Origin: CAWIMX01 sp963837345 | Lineage (GTDB): Bacteria; Acidobacteriota; Vicinamibacteria; Vicinamibacterales; CAVVIG01 | Direction: 5' to 3' | Length of the DNA: 64,000 nt | Assembly (NCBI GenBank): GCA_963837345.1 | Contig: CAWIMX010000001.1 | Span: 186,001 to 250,000 of the forward strand | In this document: positions 26,282 to 35,235 of the stretch, piece by piece | Layout of the letters: each line of letters starts with the position of its first letter | How positions within the stretch are numbered: the stretch's first letter is position 1 | Position numbers and translations under genes: made by a program | The notes under the pieces: generated by a model | The model's input: the letters and a program-made list of their open reading frames with translations, nothing else | What the model was told of the DNA's origin: nothing | Databases searched by the model: none

Positions 26282-26628
26282 CAGGCCTCTCCTTCGCGCG
26301 GTTCGCGCAGCAACTGTCCCAGTTGATCGACACGCGCCTGCCAGAGCGCTTCGAATTGGTCGAGCAGGCGCCGCGCCTGCCGGACGGCGGCCGGGTGGCC
26401 ATGAACGAGCTGCTCGCGGCCGCGCCGCTCCTTCCGGACGAGCGCGGCCCGCTCGAGGATCGCCACGTGCTTCTGCACGGCGGCGAAGCTCATGGCGTAG
26501 TGCTCCGCCAGGGCGCTCACGTTCTGCGGCCGGCGCATGACGCGGGTGACGATGTCGCGCCGCGTCGCATCGCTCAGGGCGTGAAAGATGCGGTCGGCCT
26601 CGGCGTCGGCCGCTCGTCCTACAACCAT
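26281..26628 (-). CDS. ArsR-family transcriptional repressor
   Basis: A 115-residue winged-helix protein: DRIFHALSDATRRDIVTRVM and the recognition helix MSFAAVQKHVAILERAALV, ending in a helix QFEALWQARVDQLGQLL. No cysteine cluster for metal binding is visible, so it belongs to the metal-independent ArsR group that pairs with SRPBCC genes. The ATG at 26628 lies within a palindrome that is the likely autoregulatory operator. Start upstream at 26646 is possible but would place the start outside that symmetry. Confidence 0.88.
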   Translation of the reverse strand: MVVGRAADAEADRIFHALSDATRRDIVTRVMRRPQNVSALAEHYAMSFAAVQKHVAILERAALVRKERRGREQLVHGHPAAVRQARRLLDQFEALWQARVDQLGQLLREPREGEA

Positions 26629-26637
26629 ACGGTTGTA
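26620..26637. promoter_or_regulatory. probable ArsR operator over the start codon
   Basis: TACAACC-ATAC-GGTTGTA is a perfect inverted repeat with 7-bp arms covering the ATG of the ArsR gene (CAT at 26626-26628). ACAACC/GGTTGT boxes are typical operators of the ArsR-SRPBCC family. Binding here would block both transcription and translation start. Confidence 0.7.
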
Positions 26638-26699
26638 TATTAGCACGGGCCGACCCGCGGCGCCGGTGACCCGCCGCGACCGCCGGGGGCAATCCGGGC

Positions 26700-27860
26700 T
26701 TACGGCACGGGCTCGATCCGCAGCAACGATCCCGCGTCGGTGAGGATGTACAGCAGGCCGTCGGGCCCCTCGCGCACGTCACGGATTCGCTGGGGACGGC
26801 GCGCGGGCAGCAGCACCTCTTCGTGGGTCACCTGGCCGTCGCGCATCTCGAGCCGCCGCAGATGCATCCCGGAGAGCGCGCCGAGAAACACGTTCCCGCG
26901 CCACGCCGGAAACCGGTTGCCGGAGTACACCGTCAGGCCCGACGGCGAGATCGACGGCGTCCAGTGCACGACCGGCTGATCCATGCCGCGGCGCGCCGTC
27001 TCCCTGGAGATCGTCGTCCCGTCGTAGTTGATGCCGTAGGTGATCGCCGGCCATCCGTAGTTGTGCCCGCGCACGATGATGTTGAGCTCGTCGCCGCCGC
27101 GCGGCCCGTGCTCGTGCTCCCAGATCGTGCCCGTCGACGGCTCGACGAAGAGTCCCTGCGGGTTGCGGACGCCGTAGGCGAAGATCTCCGGCCGGGCGCC
27201 GGCGCGATCGACGAATGGATTGTCCGGCGGCACCGTCCCATCGTCGTTCAGCCGGAGAATCTTGCCCTTGTCTGTGGCGAGATCCTGCGCCGGCGTCTGC
27301 TCGTGCCGCTCGCCGACGGTCATGTACAGCGTGCCGTCCAGTCCGAAGGCGAGGCGCGAGCCGCTGTTGCCGCCGGCGGTGCTCCAGGCGTCGGCGACGT
27401 AGAGGTCGCGCACACCGCTCAGGCGCGCGCCGTCGAACTGGGCGGTCGCGAGCGCCGGCGTGTCGCCGCGCTCTCCGCGTTTGGAGTAGGTGAAGTACAG
27501 GGTCCGGTTTGCCGCGAAGCGCGGATGGAGGGCGAGGTCCATCAACCCGTCCTGTTCGCGCGTATCGACGGGCGGCAGGCCGCCGATGACGCCGGATGCC
27601 AGCCGCCCGTCGTGCAGCCGTCGCAGTCGTCCGGCGCGCTCCGTGATGAGGATGTCGCCGTCCGGCAGAAAAGCCAGCGCCCATGGCTGGACGAGCGCGT
27701 CGGTGAGCGGGACGACACGGAGGCGAGTGCGCTCGGTGGCCAGCACGGGCGGGTCTCGCGGCGAGAGCGGTGAGCCTCGCCACGACAGCGGACCAAGGAA
27801 GGCGAACACCGCGGCAAGACCCACCACGGCGACCGCCGAGGGAACGAGGAGGCGTCTCAT
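26700..27860 (-). CDS. PQQ-dependent sugar dehydrogenase family protein (Gdh/HHIP-like beta-propeller)
   Basis: A 386-residue six-bladed propeller enzyme of the soluble glucose/aldose sugar dehydrogenase family, which oxidises sugars with PQQ and calcium. It has an N-terminal membrane anchor (about 5-27), LVQPWALAFLPDGDILITERAGRL, the catalytic-side His region, GNSGSRLAFGLDGTLYMTVGER, FAYGVRNPQGL, HEHGPRGGDELN and GHNYGWP. The order matches Asd/YliI-type proteins. No PQQ synthesis genes are in the window. It is divergent from the ADOP permease across 96 bp. Confidence 0.88.
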   Translation of the reverse strand: MRRLLVPSAVAVVGLAAVFAFLGPLSWRGSPLSPRDPPVLATERTRLRVVPLTDALVQPWALAFLPDGDILITERAGRLRRLHDGRLASGVIGGLPPVDTREQDGLMDLALHPRFAANRTLYFTYSKRGERGDTPALATAQFDGARLSGVRDLYVADAWSTAGGNSGSRLAFGLDGTLYMTVGERHEQTPAQDLATDKGKILRLNDDGTVPPDNPFVDRAGARPEIFAYGVRNPQGLFVEPSTGTIWEHEHGPRGGDELNIIVRGHNYGWPAITYGINYDGTTISRETARRGMDQPVVHWTPSISPSGLTVYSGNRFPAWRGNVFLGALSGMHLRRLEMRDGQVTHEEVLLPARRPQRIRDVREGPDGLLYILTDAGSLLRIEPVP

Positions 27861-27956
27861 CTCGGACGAGCCGGATCGGGACGCAGAATAGCGCAGTTCC
27901 TCAGAGGCCTGTCGAGACGTTGACGGTGCTTCACGCCCCGGGTACAGTCGGCCCCT

Positions 27957-30365
27957 ATGGCGCATTGGCGATCCGCGTTCGTTTACGCTTTTCGCACGCT
28001 CCGGCGGCAGCCGACGTTCGTCCTCGTCGCCCTCCTGACGCTCGCGCTCGGCATCGGGGCGAACGCGGCGATTTTCAGCGTCATCAAGGCCGTCGTCCTG
28101 AACCCCCTGCCCTACGAAGAGCCGGATCGCATCGTCGTGGTCTGGGAAGTGAACCCCGAGGGCAGCCTCGATCGCGTGTCGGTGCCGACCTATGAAGACT
28201 GGAAGGCCGAGGCGAAGAGCCTCGAGTCGGTGGCGGCCTATCGTCTCAGCGACTTCACGTTCGGCGGCGCCGGAGAGCCGCTGAGCGTGGCGGGACTGCG
28301 AGCGACGCCGGAGCTCTTCGACGTCCTGAGGGCCCGCGCGACGATCGGCCGGACGTTCACGGAGAGCGACGCGGTCGTCGGCGCCGACCGCGTGGCCGTG
28401 CTCAGCCACGGCTTCTGGAGGCGGGCGCTGGGCGGCGACCCATCCATCATCGGCCGCAGCGTGCAGCTCGACGCTCAGGCCTTCACGGTGATCGGCGTGA
28501 TGCCGCCTGGATTCGAGTTCCCCACGAGCACGGACGTCGACGTGTGGGCGCCCCTGGCCTTCGATCCGAACGACATCCACGGGCAGTCGCGACGTGCACG
28601 ATCGCTCACCGTGGTGGGCCGCCTCGCACCTGGCGCGACGGCCGGGCAGGCGCAGCAGGAGCTCGGCGTCCTCGCCGGCCGGATCGCCGCGGCGTACCCG
28701 TCGAGCAATGAAGGCTGGGGCGCGCGGCTGGTGGCGGCGCACGAGCAGCTGGTCGCGGCGTCGCGCCCGGCCTTGATGATGCTGATGGGCGCCGTCGGGT
28801 TCCTGCTGCTGATCGTCTGCGCCAACATGGCGAACCTGCTGCTCGCGCGGCTCTCGAGCCGCCGGCGCGAACTTGCCGTTCGCGCCGCGCTCGGTGCGGG
28901 ACGGTTCGACGTGGCGCGACCGATCCTGGCCGAGAGCCTCCTGCTCGCGCTCGGCGGCGGCGTGCTCGGCCTCGGCGCAGCCGTCGGCGGGCTCCGCCTC
29001 CTCTCGGCGCTGCCCGAGGGCGAGCTGCCGCGCATGGATCGCATTCATCTCGACGGCACCGTGCTGCTGTTCACCATGGTCGTGTCCGTGGCCGTGGCGC
29101 TGGCCTTCGGCTTCTTTCCGGCGATCCACGCGGCGAGAACGGGCCTCAGGCAGAACCTGAACCAGTCGGCCGGCACGACCGCGAGCGCCAACGCGAGGCG
29201 CATGCTGGGCGCGCTCGTCGTCTTCGAAGTGGCGCTCGCGCTGGTGCTGCTCGTCGGCGCGGGCCTGATGACCCGGAGCTTTTCCAGGCTGTTGCAGGTG
29301 AATCCCGGATTCGAGCCCGGCAACCTCGTCGCCGCCCAGGTCTACCTTCCGACGGCGAAGTACCAGGAGCGGCAGAGGCTCGCGGGCTTCTTCGAAGACG
29401 TCGTCGAGGGGCTGAGGCGGGCACCGGGCGTGCGCGCCGCCTCGGCGGTGTCGGTGCTGCCGATGTACAACGTCGATGTCGCCTCGGCGCTGCCCTTCAA
29501 CGTGGACGGCCAGCCGCCTCCCGCGACGGAGGACCCGCTCGCCGACGTCCGGATCGTCGCGGCCGGCTACTTCGACACGATGCGGATCCCGCTCGTCGAG
29601 GGCCGGTATCTCGACGAGCGCGACGGCCCGGATGCCCCGAGAACCAGCGTGATCAACGAGACGATGGCGCGGCGGTATTTCGCCGGCCGGAGCCCGATCG
29701 GTCAGGTCATCGCCAACCCGCACGGCAAGAGCGCCGTGGTGGGTGTCGTGGCCGACGTGCGCGACCTGGGGCTCGACAGCGAGCCGAAGAAGCAGGTGTA
29801 CCTGCCGCTCGCGCAGAGTCCGACGGCCGGCATGGCCCTGGTCGCCCGGGCCGAGCGCGATCCGCTGACGCTCGCGGCGACCTTCGAACGGGCCGTGCGG
29901 CAGGTCGATGCCGAGCAGCCGATCTACGACGTGAGCACGATGGATCAGATCCTCGCGCGGGCCGTGTTTCTGCCGCGTCTGAGCACCAGCCTGCTCACGA
30001 TGTTCGCGGTCGCGGCGCTGCTTCTGGCCGCGCTCGGCATCTACGGCGTCATGTCCTACTCGGTGTCTCAGCGCGGGAAGGAAATCGGCCTGCGGATGGC
30101 GCTCGGGGCGAGCGGCGGCAGTACGCTCGCGCTCATCGTGCGGAACAGCATGCAGCTGGTGGCTGCCGGCGTGGCCATCGGCCTGGTGGCCGCGGTTCTG
30201 CTCGCGCGCTCGATGGCGAGAATCCTGTACGGCGTCGGACCATTCGACGTGCCGGCATTCGCAGTGGCCGCCGCGGTGCTGGTGCTGGCGAGCCTCGGCG
30301 CGAGCCTGGTGCCCGCCCGGCGCGCGACACGTGTGGATCCGATGATCGCCCTCCGCGAGCCATAA
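27957..30365 (+). CDS. ADOP-family permease (acidobacterial duplicated orphan permease, FtsX/MacB_PCD)
   Basis: An 802-residue protein with two copies of the MacB periplasmic core plus FtsX unit. Helix 1 is at about 20-42 (VLVALLTLALGIGANAAIF), the first FtsX core at about 270-400, a middle helix VVFEVALALVLLVGAGLMTRSF, and the second FtsX core at the end (MLALGASGGSTLALIVRN-like, with RATRVDPMIALRE as the closing motif). No ATPase lies beside it, the defining trait of ADOPs. These are greatly amplified in Acidobacteria; the job is thought to be mechanical export or signalling at the envelope but is unproven. Confidence 0.9.
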   Translation: MAHWRSAFVYAFRTLRRQPTFVLVALLTLALGIGANAAIFSVIKAVVLNPLPYEEPDRIVVVWEVNPEGSLDRVSVPTYEDWKAEAKSLESVAAYRLSDFTFGGAGEPLSVAGLRATPELFDVLRARATIGRTFTESDAVVGADRVAVLSHGFWRRALGGDPSIIGRSVQLDAQAFTVIGVMPPGFEFPTSTDVDVWAPLAFDPNDIHGQSRRARSLTVVGRLAPGATAGQAQQELGVLAGRIAAAYPSSNEGWGARLVAAHEQLVAASRPALMMLMGAVGFLLLIVCANMANLLLARLSSRRRELAVRAALGAGRFDVARPILAESLLLALGGGVLGLGAAVGGLRLLSALPEGELPRMDRIHLDGTVLLFTMVVSVAVALAFGFFPAIHAARTGLRQNLNQSAGTTASANARRMLGALVVFEVALALVLLVGAGLMTRSFSRLLQVNPGFEPGNLVAAQVYLPTAKYQERQRLAGFFEDVVEGLRRAPGVRAASAVSVLPMYNVDVASALPFNVDGQPPPATEDPLADVRIVAAGYFDTMRIPLVEGRYLDERDGPDAPRTSVINETMARRYFAGRSPIGQVIANPHGKSAVVGVVADVRDLGLDSEPKKQVYLPLAQSPTAGMALVARAERDPLTLAATFERAVRQVDAEQPIYDVSTMDQILARAVFLPRLSTSLLTMFAVAALLLAALGIYGVMSYSVSQRGKEIGLRMALGASGGSTLALIVRNSMQLVAAGVAIGLVAAVLLARSMARILYGVGPFDVPAFAVAAAVLVLASLGASLVPARRATRVDPMIALREP

Positions 30366-30565
30366 GACGCCGCGCGTCGCCGATCCGTCGGTGAACCTCT
30401 CCGCGGCACAGCCAGACTCCACGGTCGAAAGCGCGTGACCTTGAACACGCCGGCTGCCGGCATGAGCCTCGGCTCGACTGCAGCGTCTCCTCCGCGCGGT
30501 ATTATGGTCCGCTCCCCTGGCGCAATCGGCACCGGACGGATGTGCCGCGCGAGAAAGGAAGTGGG

Positions 30566-31096
30566 ATGGCCAGGCTCGTGTTCGGAATGAACCAGTCCCT
30601 GGACGGCTACGTCGACCACGTGGCGTTTGCGCCAGGCCCCACGCTCTTCCGCCACTTCATCGAGGAAGCGCAGAGGCAGGCGGGCAGCGTCTACGGTCGC
30701 CACATGTATGAGGTCATGCGTTACTGGGACGACGATCATCCTGAGTGGGATACAGCGGAACACGCCTTCGCGGCGGCATGGCGGAAGCAGCCGAAATGGG
30801 TCGTCTCACGTTCGTTGAAGTCAGTGGGCCCCCACGCCAGGCTTGTTGAGAATGATCTCGAGGGCGCGATCCGCGAGCTGAAGGCCGAGCGCGATGGGGA
30901 AATCGAGGTTGCTGGCCCGGACTTGGCGCGAAGCCTCACCGAACTTGGCCTGATCGATGAGTATCGAATCTACCTGCACCCCGTCGTGCTTGGGCACGGC
31001 AAGCCATATTTCGGCGGGCCCCGGCCGCGGCTCCGCCTGACCGCTAGTGATCGGATTGGCGAGGATGTGATCAGGTTGGTCTACGTTCCTGCGTGA
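30566..31096 (+). CDS. Dihydrofolate reductase-family protein (RibD C-terminal type)
   Basis: A 176-residue NADPH-dependent reductase fold: ARLVFGMNQSLDGYVD at the start, VYGRHMYEVMRYW, KWVVSRSLKSVG, EIEVAGPDLARSLTELGLIDEYRI and HPVVLGHGKPYF, the standard order of the RibD_C family (YyaP/YwjB-like). True dihydrofolate reductases differ in the active site, so the substrate is open. ATG 30566 has AGGAAG at a suitable distance; the longer GTG start at 30542 overlaps that site. The gene marks the left edge of the accessory region. Confidence 0.85.
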   Translation: MARLVFGMNQSLDGYVDHVAFAPGPTLFRHFIEEAQRQAGSVYGRHMYEVMRYWDDDHPEWDTAEHAFAAAWRKQPKWVVSRSLKSVGPHARLVENDLEGAIRELKAERDGEIEVAGPDLARSLTELGLIDEYRIYLHPVVLGHGKPYFGGPRPRLRLTASDRIGEDVIRLVYVPA

Positions 31097-31808
31097 CCTC
31101 GCGACTCGCCGCTCCACCGGGACATGGTCGGCGTGCTCACCGCCTGCTGCGCGAGCGCAACGGGTGATCCGCTCTTTCGAGAGCGCGCGGCGTCCATCCC
31201 TCGAACGGAAACGGGTGAGCCGCAGGGTGCTGCGGCACACGGCCGCGATGGACAAGGGCAAGAACAGGGCACGCTCCGCGACTGGCCCACCCGGGAGGCA
31301 GCGTGATTGCGCCCATCGCCGCCGTCCACTCCCTGGGCGGCAAGGCGCACATAACCGTCTGCAGGCTCTCTGAACCACTCGGCCGAGCGGTTCGATGACG
31401 AGCCGTGGACGTCGCGCGTGAGCGCCACGGGTTGACGCAGTGGCGACAACGATGCGCAGGTCGTAGAACGATCAATGGTCAAGACTCGGGATCCGCCGGG
31501 GGATACGAGGAGAACAGCTGAGTTCTGCAGCAGGATTGGCTCGCCGCACTGGACGATTTCCGCAACTGGGTGGGGCCGGGCCTCGAGGCCCGCGAAAAGA
31601 AATGAAGATCGTTGGGATTGGACAGAATGCAGTGCCGGGAGCGGCGGAATCGAGATGAACCATGAGCAATCGAGGCCGAGCAACTGTGTGATCCGGAGCG
31701 TGCGTGATTGACGAATAATTGGGCGTCGTTGCGTCCTGGCGACCGACGACAGCCTGCGACCCTGACTGGTGCGATGAGGCACGCTCTCGGCTGCCGCAGG
31801 AGAGGCCG
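31097..31808. other. 712-bp degenerate stretch, no supportable gene
   Basis: No frame on either strand has a recognisable protein. At 31522-31605 the plus strand reads WLAALDDFRNWVGP before a stop, which resembles the C-terminus of some transposases but is too short to assign. Composition is slightly less GC-rich towards the right. I read it as mobile-element debris at the island edge. Confidence 0.5.
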
Positions 31809-31949
31809 ATGCCGTACACGATCGCGGGAATTGAGGTGCACAAGAAGTTGTCGGCCGTCGTGGTGGCCCGCCGTCGAGCTCGACGCCAACTTCCACTCGA
31901 GCGCCAGAAGGTCGGAACGACCCCGGCCGATCGGTGTCGCCTACCCGCC
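31809..31949 (+). pseudogene. IS110-family transposase, 5' fragment
   Basis: The frame starting at ATG 31809 gives MPYTIAGIEVHKKLSAVVVA, the DEDD-type N-terminus of IS110 transposases (GIDVHKK), and resumes as LERQKVGTTPAD. Between these, the family-like VELDANFH lies in another frame, so at least two compensating indels are present. Homology ends around RLPA at 31949. The missing continuation (AWLVERQVVEVVMEST) is found 1.8 kb further right, at 33783. Confidence 0.75.
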
Positions 31950-32117
31950 GCATGCGGCAGGCGCTGGCGGTTGCAGCGCCGGCGCTCGGCGTGCCAGCGA
32001 GTTCTGCCAGAATGATTACCATGAAGGCATGGGTGCCGGAGGTTTGTTGCCCGCGCGCAAGCTTCGGTTGGGGCATGGCGTCGTCATGACGGTCCACGGT
32101 CAACGATCGAGCTGCGC

Positions 32118-33728
32118 GTGGCAGAGACGGAACCCGGCCAGATTGGCAAGACGGTGAACCGCGCGGGATGTCTGCGCGCACTGGGCCCATGGCTCTTGGC
32201 CTCTTCGTTGCTTCTGGCCTGTGCGCCGGCCTCGCGTACCTCCTCGACATTGACGCAGAGTGCCGACAGTCGGCCGACCATCCCGCGCACGTGGGACGAG
32301 GACGCGATCGCGTCGGTTGAGATCCCGCTCGCAGTTGCCGCTGCATCGCCGAAGCACATCCCGGCGGACTACTACTACCGAATGCCGGTCCGGCCGGTGT
32401 TTCGCAGCTATCCTGTCTACGCGCCCGGATACGAACCTGCAGGCTATATCGATTCCCTCCGCCGGCTCCAACCGGAAATCCTCTTTGACACGGCAACGTC
32501 ATTCGCGAGCGACGCCGAGTGGTTGCGGGTTGGTGAGCTGGTATTCGAGGCGCCGATCGCCTTCGATGGAGAGCCGCTCGAGATCATGCGCCTGGAGCAG
32601 GCTCGCGATTCGTCCTGGTATCGGCAGACCGGAGTCCTCACGACCAAAGACCACATCATGCCCTACGCGCGGTACGTGGTGCGCACGCCAGGCGTGGTCG
32701 AGGTCGGAAGTCTGGCGTGCGCGATGTGCCACACCCGGGTGATGCCCGATGGGACCGTCCTGAAGGGTGCGCAAGGCAACTTTCCGTTCGACCGCGCCAT
32801 CGCCGCGCTGCTGAGGGCAAAGGCCGCCAATGGAAACGAGCGAGCCGCTGCTGCGGACGAGGAGCGAGCAGTACAGCGAATGCTCTTCCGAGCTCCCTGG
32901 CTCAAAGAGGACAAGGCAGGGAATATCGATCGGAAATCGCTGGCGGTGATGCTGGCGGAATATGAAGCGATCCCGCCAGGCGTCGCGGCGCGCCACGGAA
33001 CGGGACCGCTGTCGCCGGTGCAGATTCCCGACCTGATCGGTGTGCGTGACCGGCGGTACCTCGATCGAACAGGACTCGTTCGACATCGCGATATCGGCGA
33101 CCTGATGCGATACGGCGCGCTCAACCAGGACGCCGACCTCCTGTCGCAGTACGGAGACTTCAGGCCGCTCGAGGCGCTCATCGGCACGCTGCCCAATCCC
33201 ACCACGTTGTCGCGGTACAGCGACGCGCAACTGTACGCGCTGGCGCGCTTCATCTACTCGCTCGAGCCGCCGCCCAGTCCGTATCCGTTCGACACCCTCG
33301 CCCGTGAGGGGCAAGCGCTGTTCACGCGCGAGGGCTGCGAGCGATGTCACACCCCGCCGCTCTACACGAGCAACAAGTTGACGCCGGCAGTCGGATTCAC
33401 CGTGCCGGCGGCGGATCGCACAATGCTCGACATCATTCCGCGGTCCGTGGGAACCGATCCCGGCCTAACGATGATGACCCGCCGCGGCACCGGGTACTAC
33501 AAGGTGCCGTCGCTCAAGGGCGTCTGGTATCGCGGACCCTTCGAGCACAACGGATCGGTGGCCGCGCTCGAGGATTGGTTCGACCCTCGGCGCACCAGCG
33601 ACGACTATGTGCCGACCGGATGGCGGGGCGCTGGAGTCACGACCCGTGCGGTCAAGGGGCACCCGTTCGGTCTGCGACTCTCCGCGCAGGAGCGGCGCGC
33701 CCTGATCGCGTTTCTTCGAACACTCTGA
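32118..33728 (+). CDS. Dihaem cytochrome c lipoprotein (cytochrome c peroxidase/MauG-like)
   Basis: A 536-residue exported protein with two c-type haem motifs, CAMCH (about residue 203) and CERCH (about 413), each with downstream axial-Met or His candidates. The N-terminus has a lipoprotein signal ending in LLLAC, so it is anchored at a membrane and faces the periplasm. The C-terminal part (VPSLKGVWYRGPFEHNGSV) has the dihaem cytochrome peroxidase pattern of KxPxLRN..GPYMHDGS. GTG 32118 is used; GTG 32154 would give a shorter, more typical signal. It lies inside a split IS110 gene. Role probably electron transfer or peroxide reduction. Confidence 0.82.
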   Translation: MAETEPGQIGKTVNRAGCLRALGPWLLASSLLLACAPASRTSSTLTQSADSRPTIPRTWDEDAIASVEIPLAVAAASPKHIPADYYYRMPVRPVFRSYPVYAPGYEPAGYIDSLRRLQPEILFDTATSFASDAEWLRVGELVFEAPIAFDGEPLEIMRLEQARDSSWYRQTGVLTTKDHIMPYARYVVRTPGVVEVGSLACAMCHTRVMPDGTVLKGAQGNFPFDRAIAALLRAKAANGNERAAAADEERAVQRMLFRAPWLKEDKAGNIDRKSLAVMLAEYEAIPPGVAARHGTGPLSPVQIPDLIGVRDRRYLDRTGLVRHRDIGDLMRYGALNQDADLLSQYGDFRPLEALIGTLPNPTTLSRYSDAQLYALARFIYSLEPPPSPYPFDTLAREGQALFTREGCERCHTPPLYTSNKLTPAVGFTVPAADRTMLDIIPRSVGTDPGLTMMTRRGTGYYKVPSLKGVWYRGPFEHNGSVAALEDWFDPRRTSDDYVPTGWRGAGVTTRAVKGHPFGLRLSAQERRALIAFLRTL

Positions 33729-33782
33729 GAACGGCGTTCTGTTCCAAAACCCGGCCGAGGGGTAAGGGGCGAGGCGAAAGGG

Positions 33783-34086
33783 GGCCTGGCTCGTCGAGCG
33801 CCAGGTCGTCGAAGTGGTGATGGAATCGACCGCGCCGTATTGGCGACCCGTCTGGGAGGCGCTGGAACTGCACTGGCGACCGCAGCGCCGGACCCGCGAC
33901 GGCGCGAGCCCACTCTCGGGGGCACTCCACCTCTCGCAAGCGCAGTCGAATCGCGGGGCCGTCGGCCGCAAGAAGGACTTTCCGAACGCCGAACGTCTAG
34001 TGAAGCGCCTGGTCGCGCAGGAACTCATGAGCTTCGTCCCCGATGCCGAACAGCGCCTCTGGCGGACCGTCATGCGCTGCAAGTAG
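33783..34086 (+). pseudogene. IS110-family transposase, internal fragment
   Basis: This stretch continues the IS110 protein broken off at 31949: AWLVERQVVEVVMESTAPYW, RPVWEALELHW, DGASPLSGALHLSQAQSNRG, GRKKDFPNAERLVKRLVAQEL, SFVPDAEQRLWRTV. It then stops at a TAG after RCK, where the family continues for some 200 residues. The C-terminal Tnp_IS116 domain is therefore missing. The 3' break falls inside a small gene fragment on the other strand (34088-34166). Confidence 0.85.
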
Positions 34087-34087
34087 C

Positions 34088-34166
34088 CGCCCACGACTAG
34101 GAAACGCACGTCTCTTGCGATCATGGCGGCCAGCACCTGACGTTCTGCCGAATCGAAATCGATCAA
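34088..34166 (-). pseudogene. Nucleotidyltransferase-like gene, N-terminal remnant of a cassette
   Basis: From ATG 34166 the minus strand reads IDFDSAERQVLAAMIA and RDVRFLVVGGYLQ, the typical opening of small nucleotidyltransferase/AbiEii-like proteins (VRFLVVGGxAV). Homology ends where the IS110 fragment begins. The start lies 29 bp from an attC, exactly where a cassette gene would begin in this array, so it looks like the last cassette, cut off by the transposable element. Confidence 0.55.
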
Positions 34167-34195
34167 GGGGTTGTCTCTAAGGACGTCGACTTGCC

Positions 34196-34271
34196 TGGCT
34201 AACGTTCGCGCTTCACCCGCGGCGCCTCACGATCGCATCAAGCGCCGTCGGGTGCAAGCGCTGGTTAGCCA
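34196..34271 (-). other. attC site 1
   Basis: TGGCTAAC at the left and GTTAGCCA at the right enclose matching arms CGCTTCACCCGCGGCG and CGCCGTCGGGTGCAAGCG; the latter has one extra G, the expected extrahelical base. It closes the methyltransferase cassette, whose stop is 3 bp away. Confidence 0.88.
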
Positions 34272-34274
34272 GCT

Positions 34275-34856
34275 TCACCAAAGTCCTGGAACAAGCCTCT
34301 TTGTTCTTGACGCATATGCTTCGTATTCACCGTTGAACTCGTCCCTCATCAGCTCTTCTTCTGGCCCGAGTCGGAGCGCACACAGCAACAACATCGCGAC
34401 GACGTAGGAGGGGCCGACGACCCAGTTAGGAACCGTGAGCATTTGGCCGAGCCCGTACAACACAAGGGCGGAGTACATCGGGTGGCGGACGTGTCGGTAT
34501 AGGCCCGTGGTCACCAGGCGATGTGAATCTCGAATCTCGAGTGTCACTGACCAATTGGTCCCAAGGTCAGCGTGGGACCGATGAAAGAGCCAGAGGCCGA
34601 GTGCCAGGAGCAGACCGCCCGCGACCAGGGGAAATGGGTAGAGCGGAAAGTCCGCAAAGGCGAGCCAGGGTGTCGCGATCCAGAAAATGGGCAAGAAGAA
34701 TGCGAACCAGGCGATCGTCAGGACAAAGACTTCTAATGACCCCTTTCGGCTCTTCGCAATCCTTACCGTCCGGCTCCGCTTCCCATGCGGCGCGCGGATC
34801 AAGACCGTAGCGATGAACGCAATGAAAATGATGGCTTTCGCAAACCAGGGATTCAT
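34275..34856 (-). CDS. Isoprenylcysteine carboxyl methyltransferase-like integral membrane protein
   Basis: A 193-residue membrane protein with about five helices. The C-terminal half has the ICMT/PEMT signature: SVTLEIRDSHRLVTTGLYRHVRHPMYSAL (described in parts) followed by GPEEELMRDEFNGEYEAY. RHPxY and the EE..L motif bind S-adenosylmethionine in this family. Bacterial members methylate lipids or small hydrophobic compounds; the substrate is unknown. ATG 34856 is chosen over TTG 34865. It is a normal minus-oriented cassette, ending 3 bp before attC 1. Confidence 0.82.
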   Translation of the reverse strand: MNPWFAKAIIFIAFIATVLIRAPHGKRSRTVRIAKSRKGSLEVFVLTIAWFAFFLPIFWIATPWLAFADFPLYPFPLVAGGLLLALGLWLFHRSHADLGTNWSVTLEIRDSHRLVTTGLYRHVRHPMYSALVLYGLGQMLTVPNWVVGPSYVVAMLLLCALRLGPEEELMRDEFNGEYEAYASRTKRLVPGLW

Positions 34857-35088
34857 ATGATTCAACAGCCAACCGTCGCTACTTGCGTCGCTGCATTCGG
34901 ACCTCTGGCTTCTTCATGATTGAAACGAACCGCCTGCCCATCAACAGCAGATCCCGCAGCGCGTCCTGGCGGAGATGCGCCAACCGCTGCTTCGACGTCG
35001 GGTCGCCGAATCCCCTTCGCACGACATCGAAGCCGACACCGCCATGATCGTCAGACCTCCGATCCTGGCAACGAGGTCCCAGTTGTCT
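34857..35088. other. cassette leader region without a convincing gene
   Basis: Between the methyltransferase start and attC 2 there are about 230 bp. The minus strand is open here (FGDPTSKQRLAHLRQDALRD, then MKKPEVRMQRRK before a stop at 34879) but has no good start outside the attC, so it may be a small cassette peptide or a 3' remnant of a lost gene. Confidence 0.4.
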
Positions 35089-35200
35089 GGCTAACGTTAG
35101 CGCTGAGCCGCGCCGCGCGGCGTCAGGATAGCACCGCTGCGCGGGAACCCGCCGACCGGCGTGAGCCGGCCAAGGGCGTCGGCTCCAGCGCAAGTTAGGT
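35089..35200 (-). other. attC site 2
   Basis: GGCTAAC and GTTAGGT ends with arms TAACGTTAGCGCTGAGCCG and CGGCTCCAGCGCAAGTTA. At 112 bp it has a longer loop than the others (extra stem CCGCGCC ... GGCGTC region). It belongs to the PIN cassette. Confidence 0.85.
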
Positions 35201-35235
35201 TGCTGTTACTGCGCCGCACCGCAACAAGAGTTCGG

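Noticed and set aside
26700..30422. A 1240-codon open frame on the minus strand
   Set aside because: Only its last 386 codons (from 27860) are the sugar dehydrogenase; the rest is the antisense shadow of the ADOP permease, with biased Arg/His/Asp composition.
34171..34407. A 78-codon plus-strand frame over attC 1
   Set aside because: It runs through an attC and the antisense of the methyltransferase gene; Ser-rich shadow.
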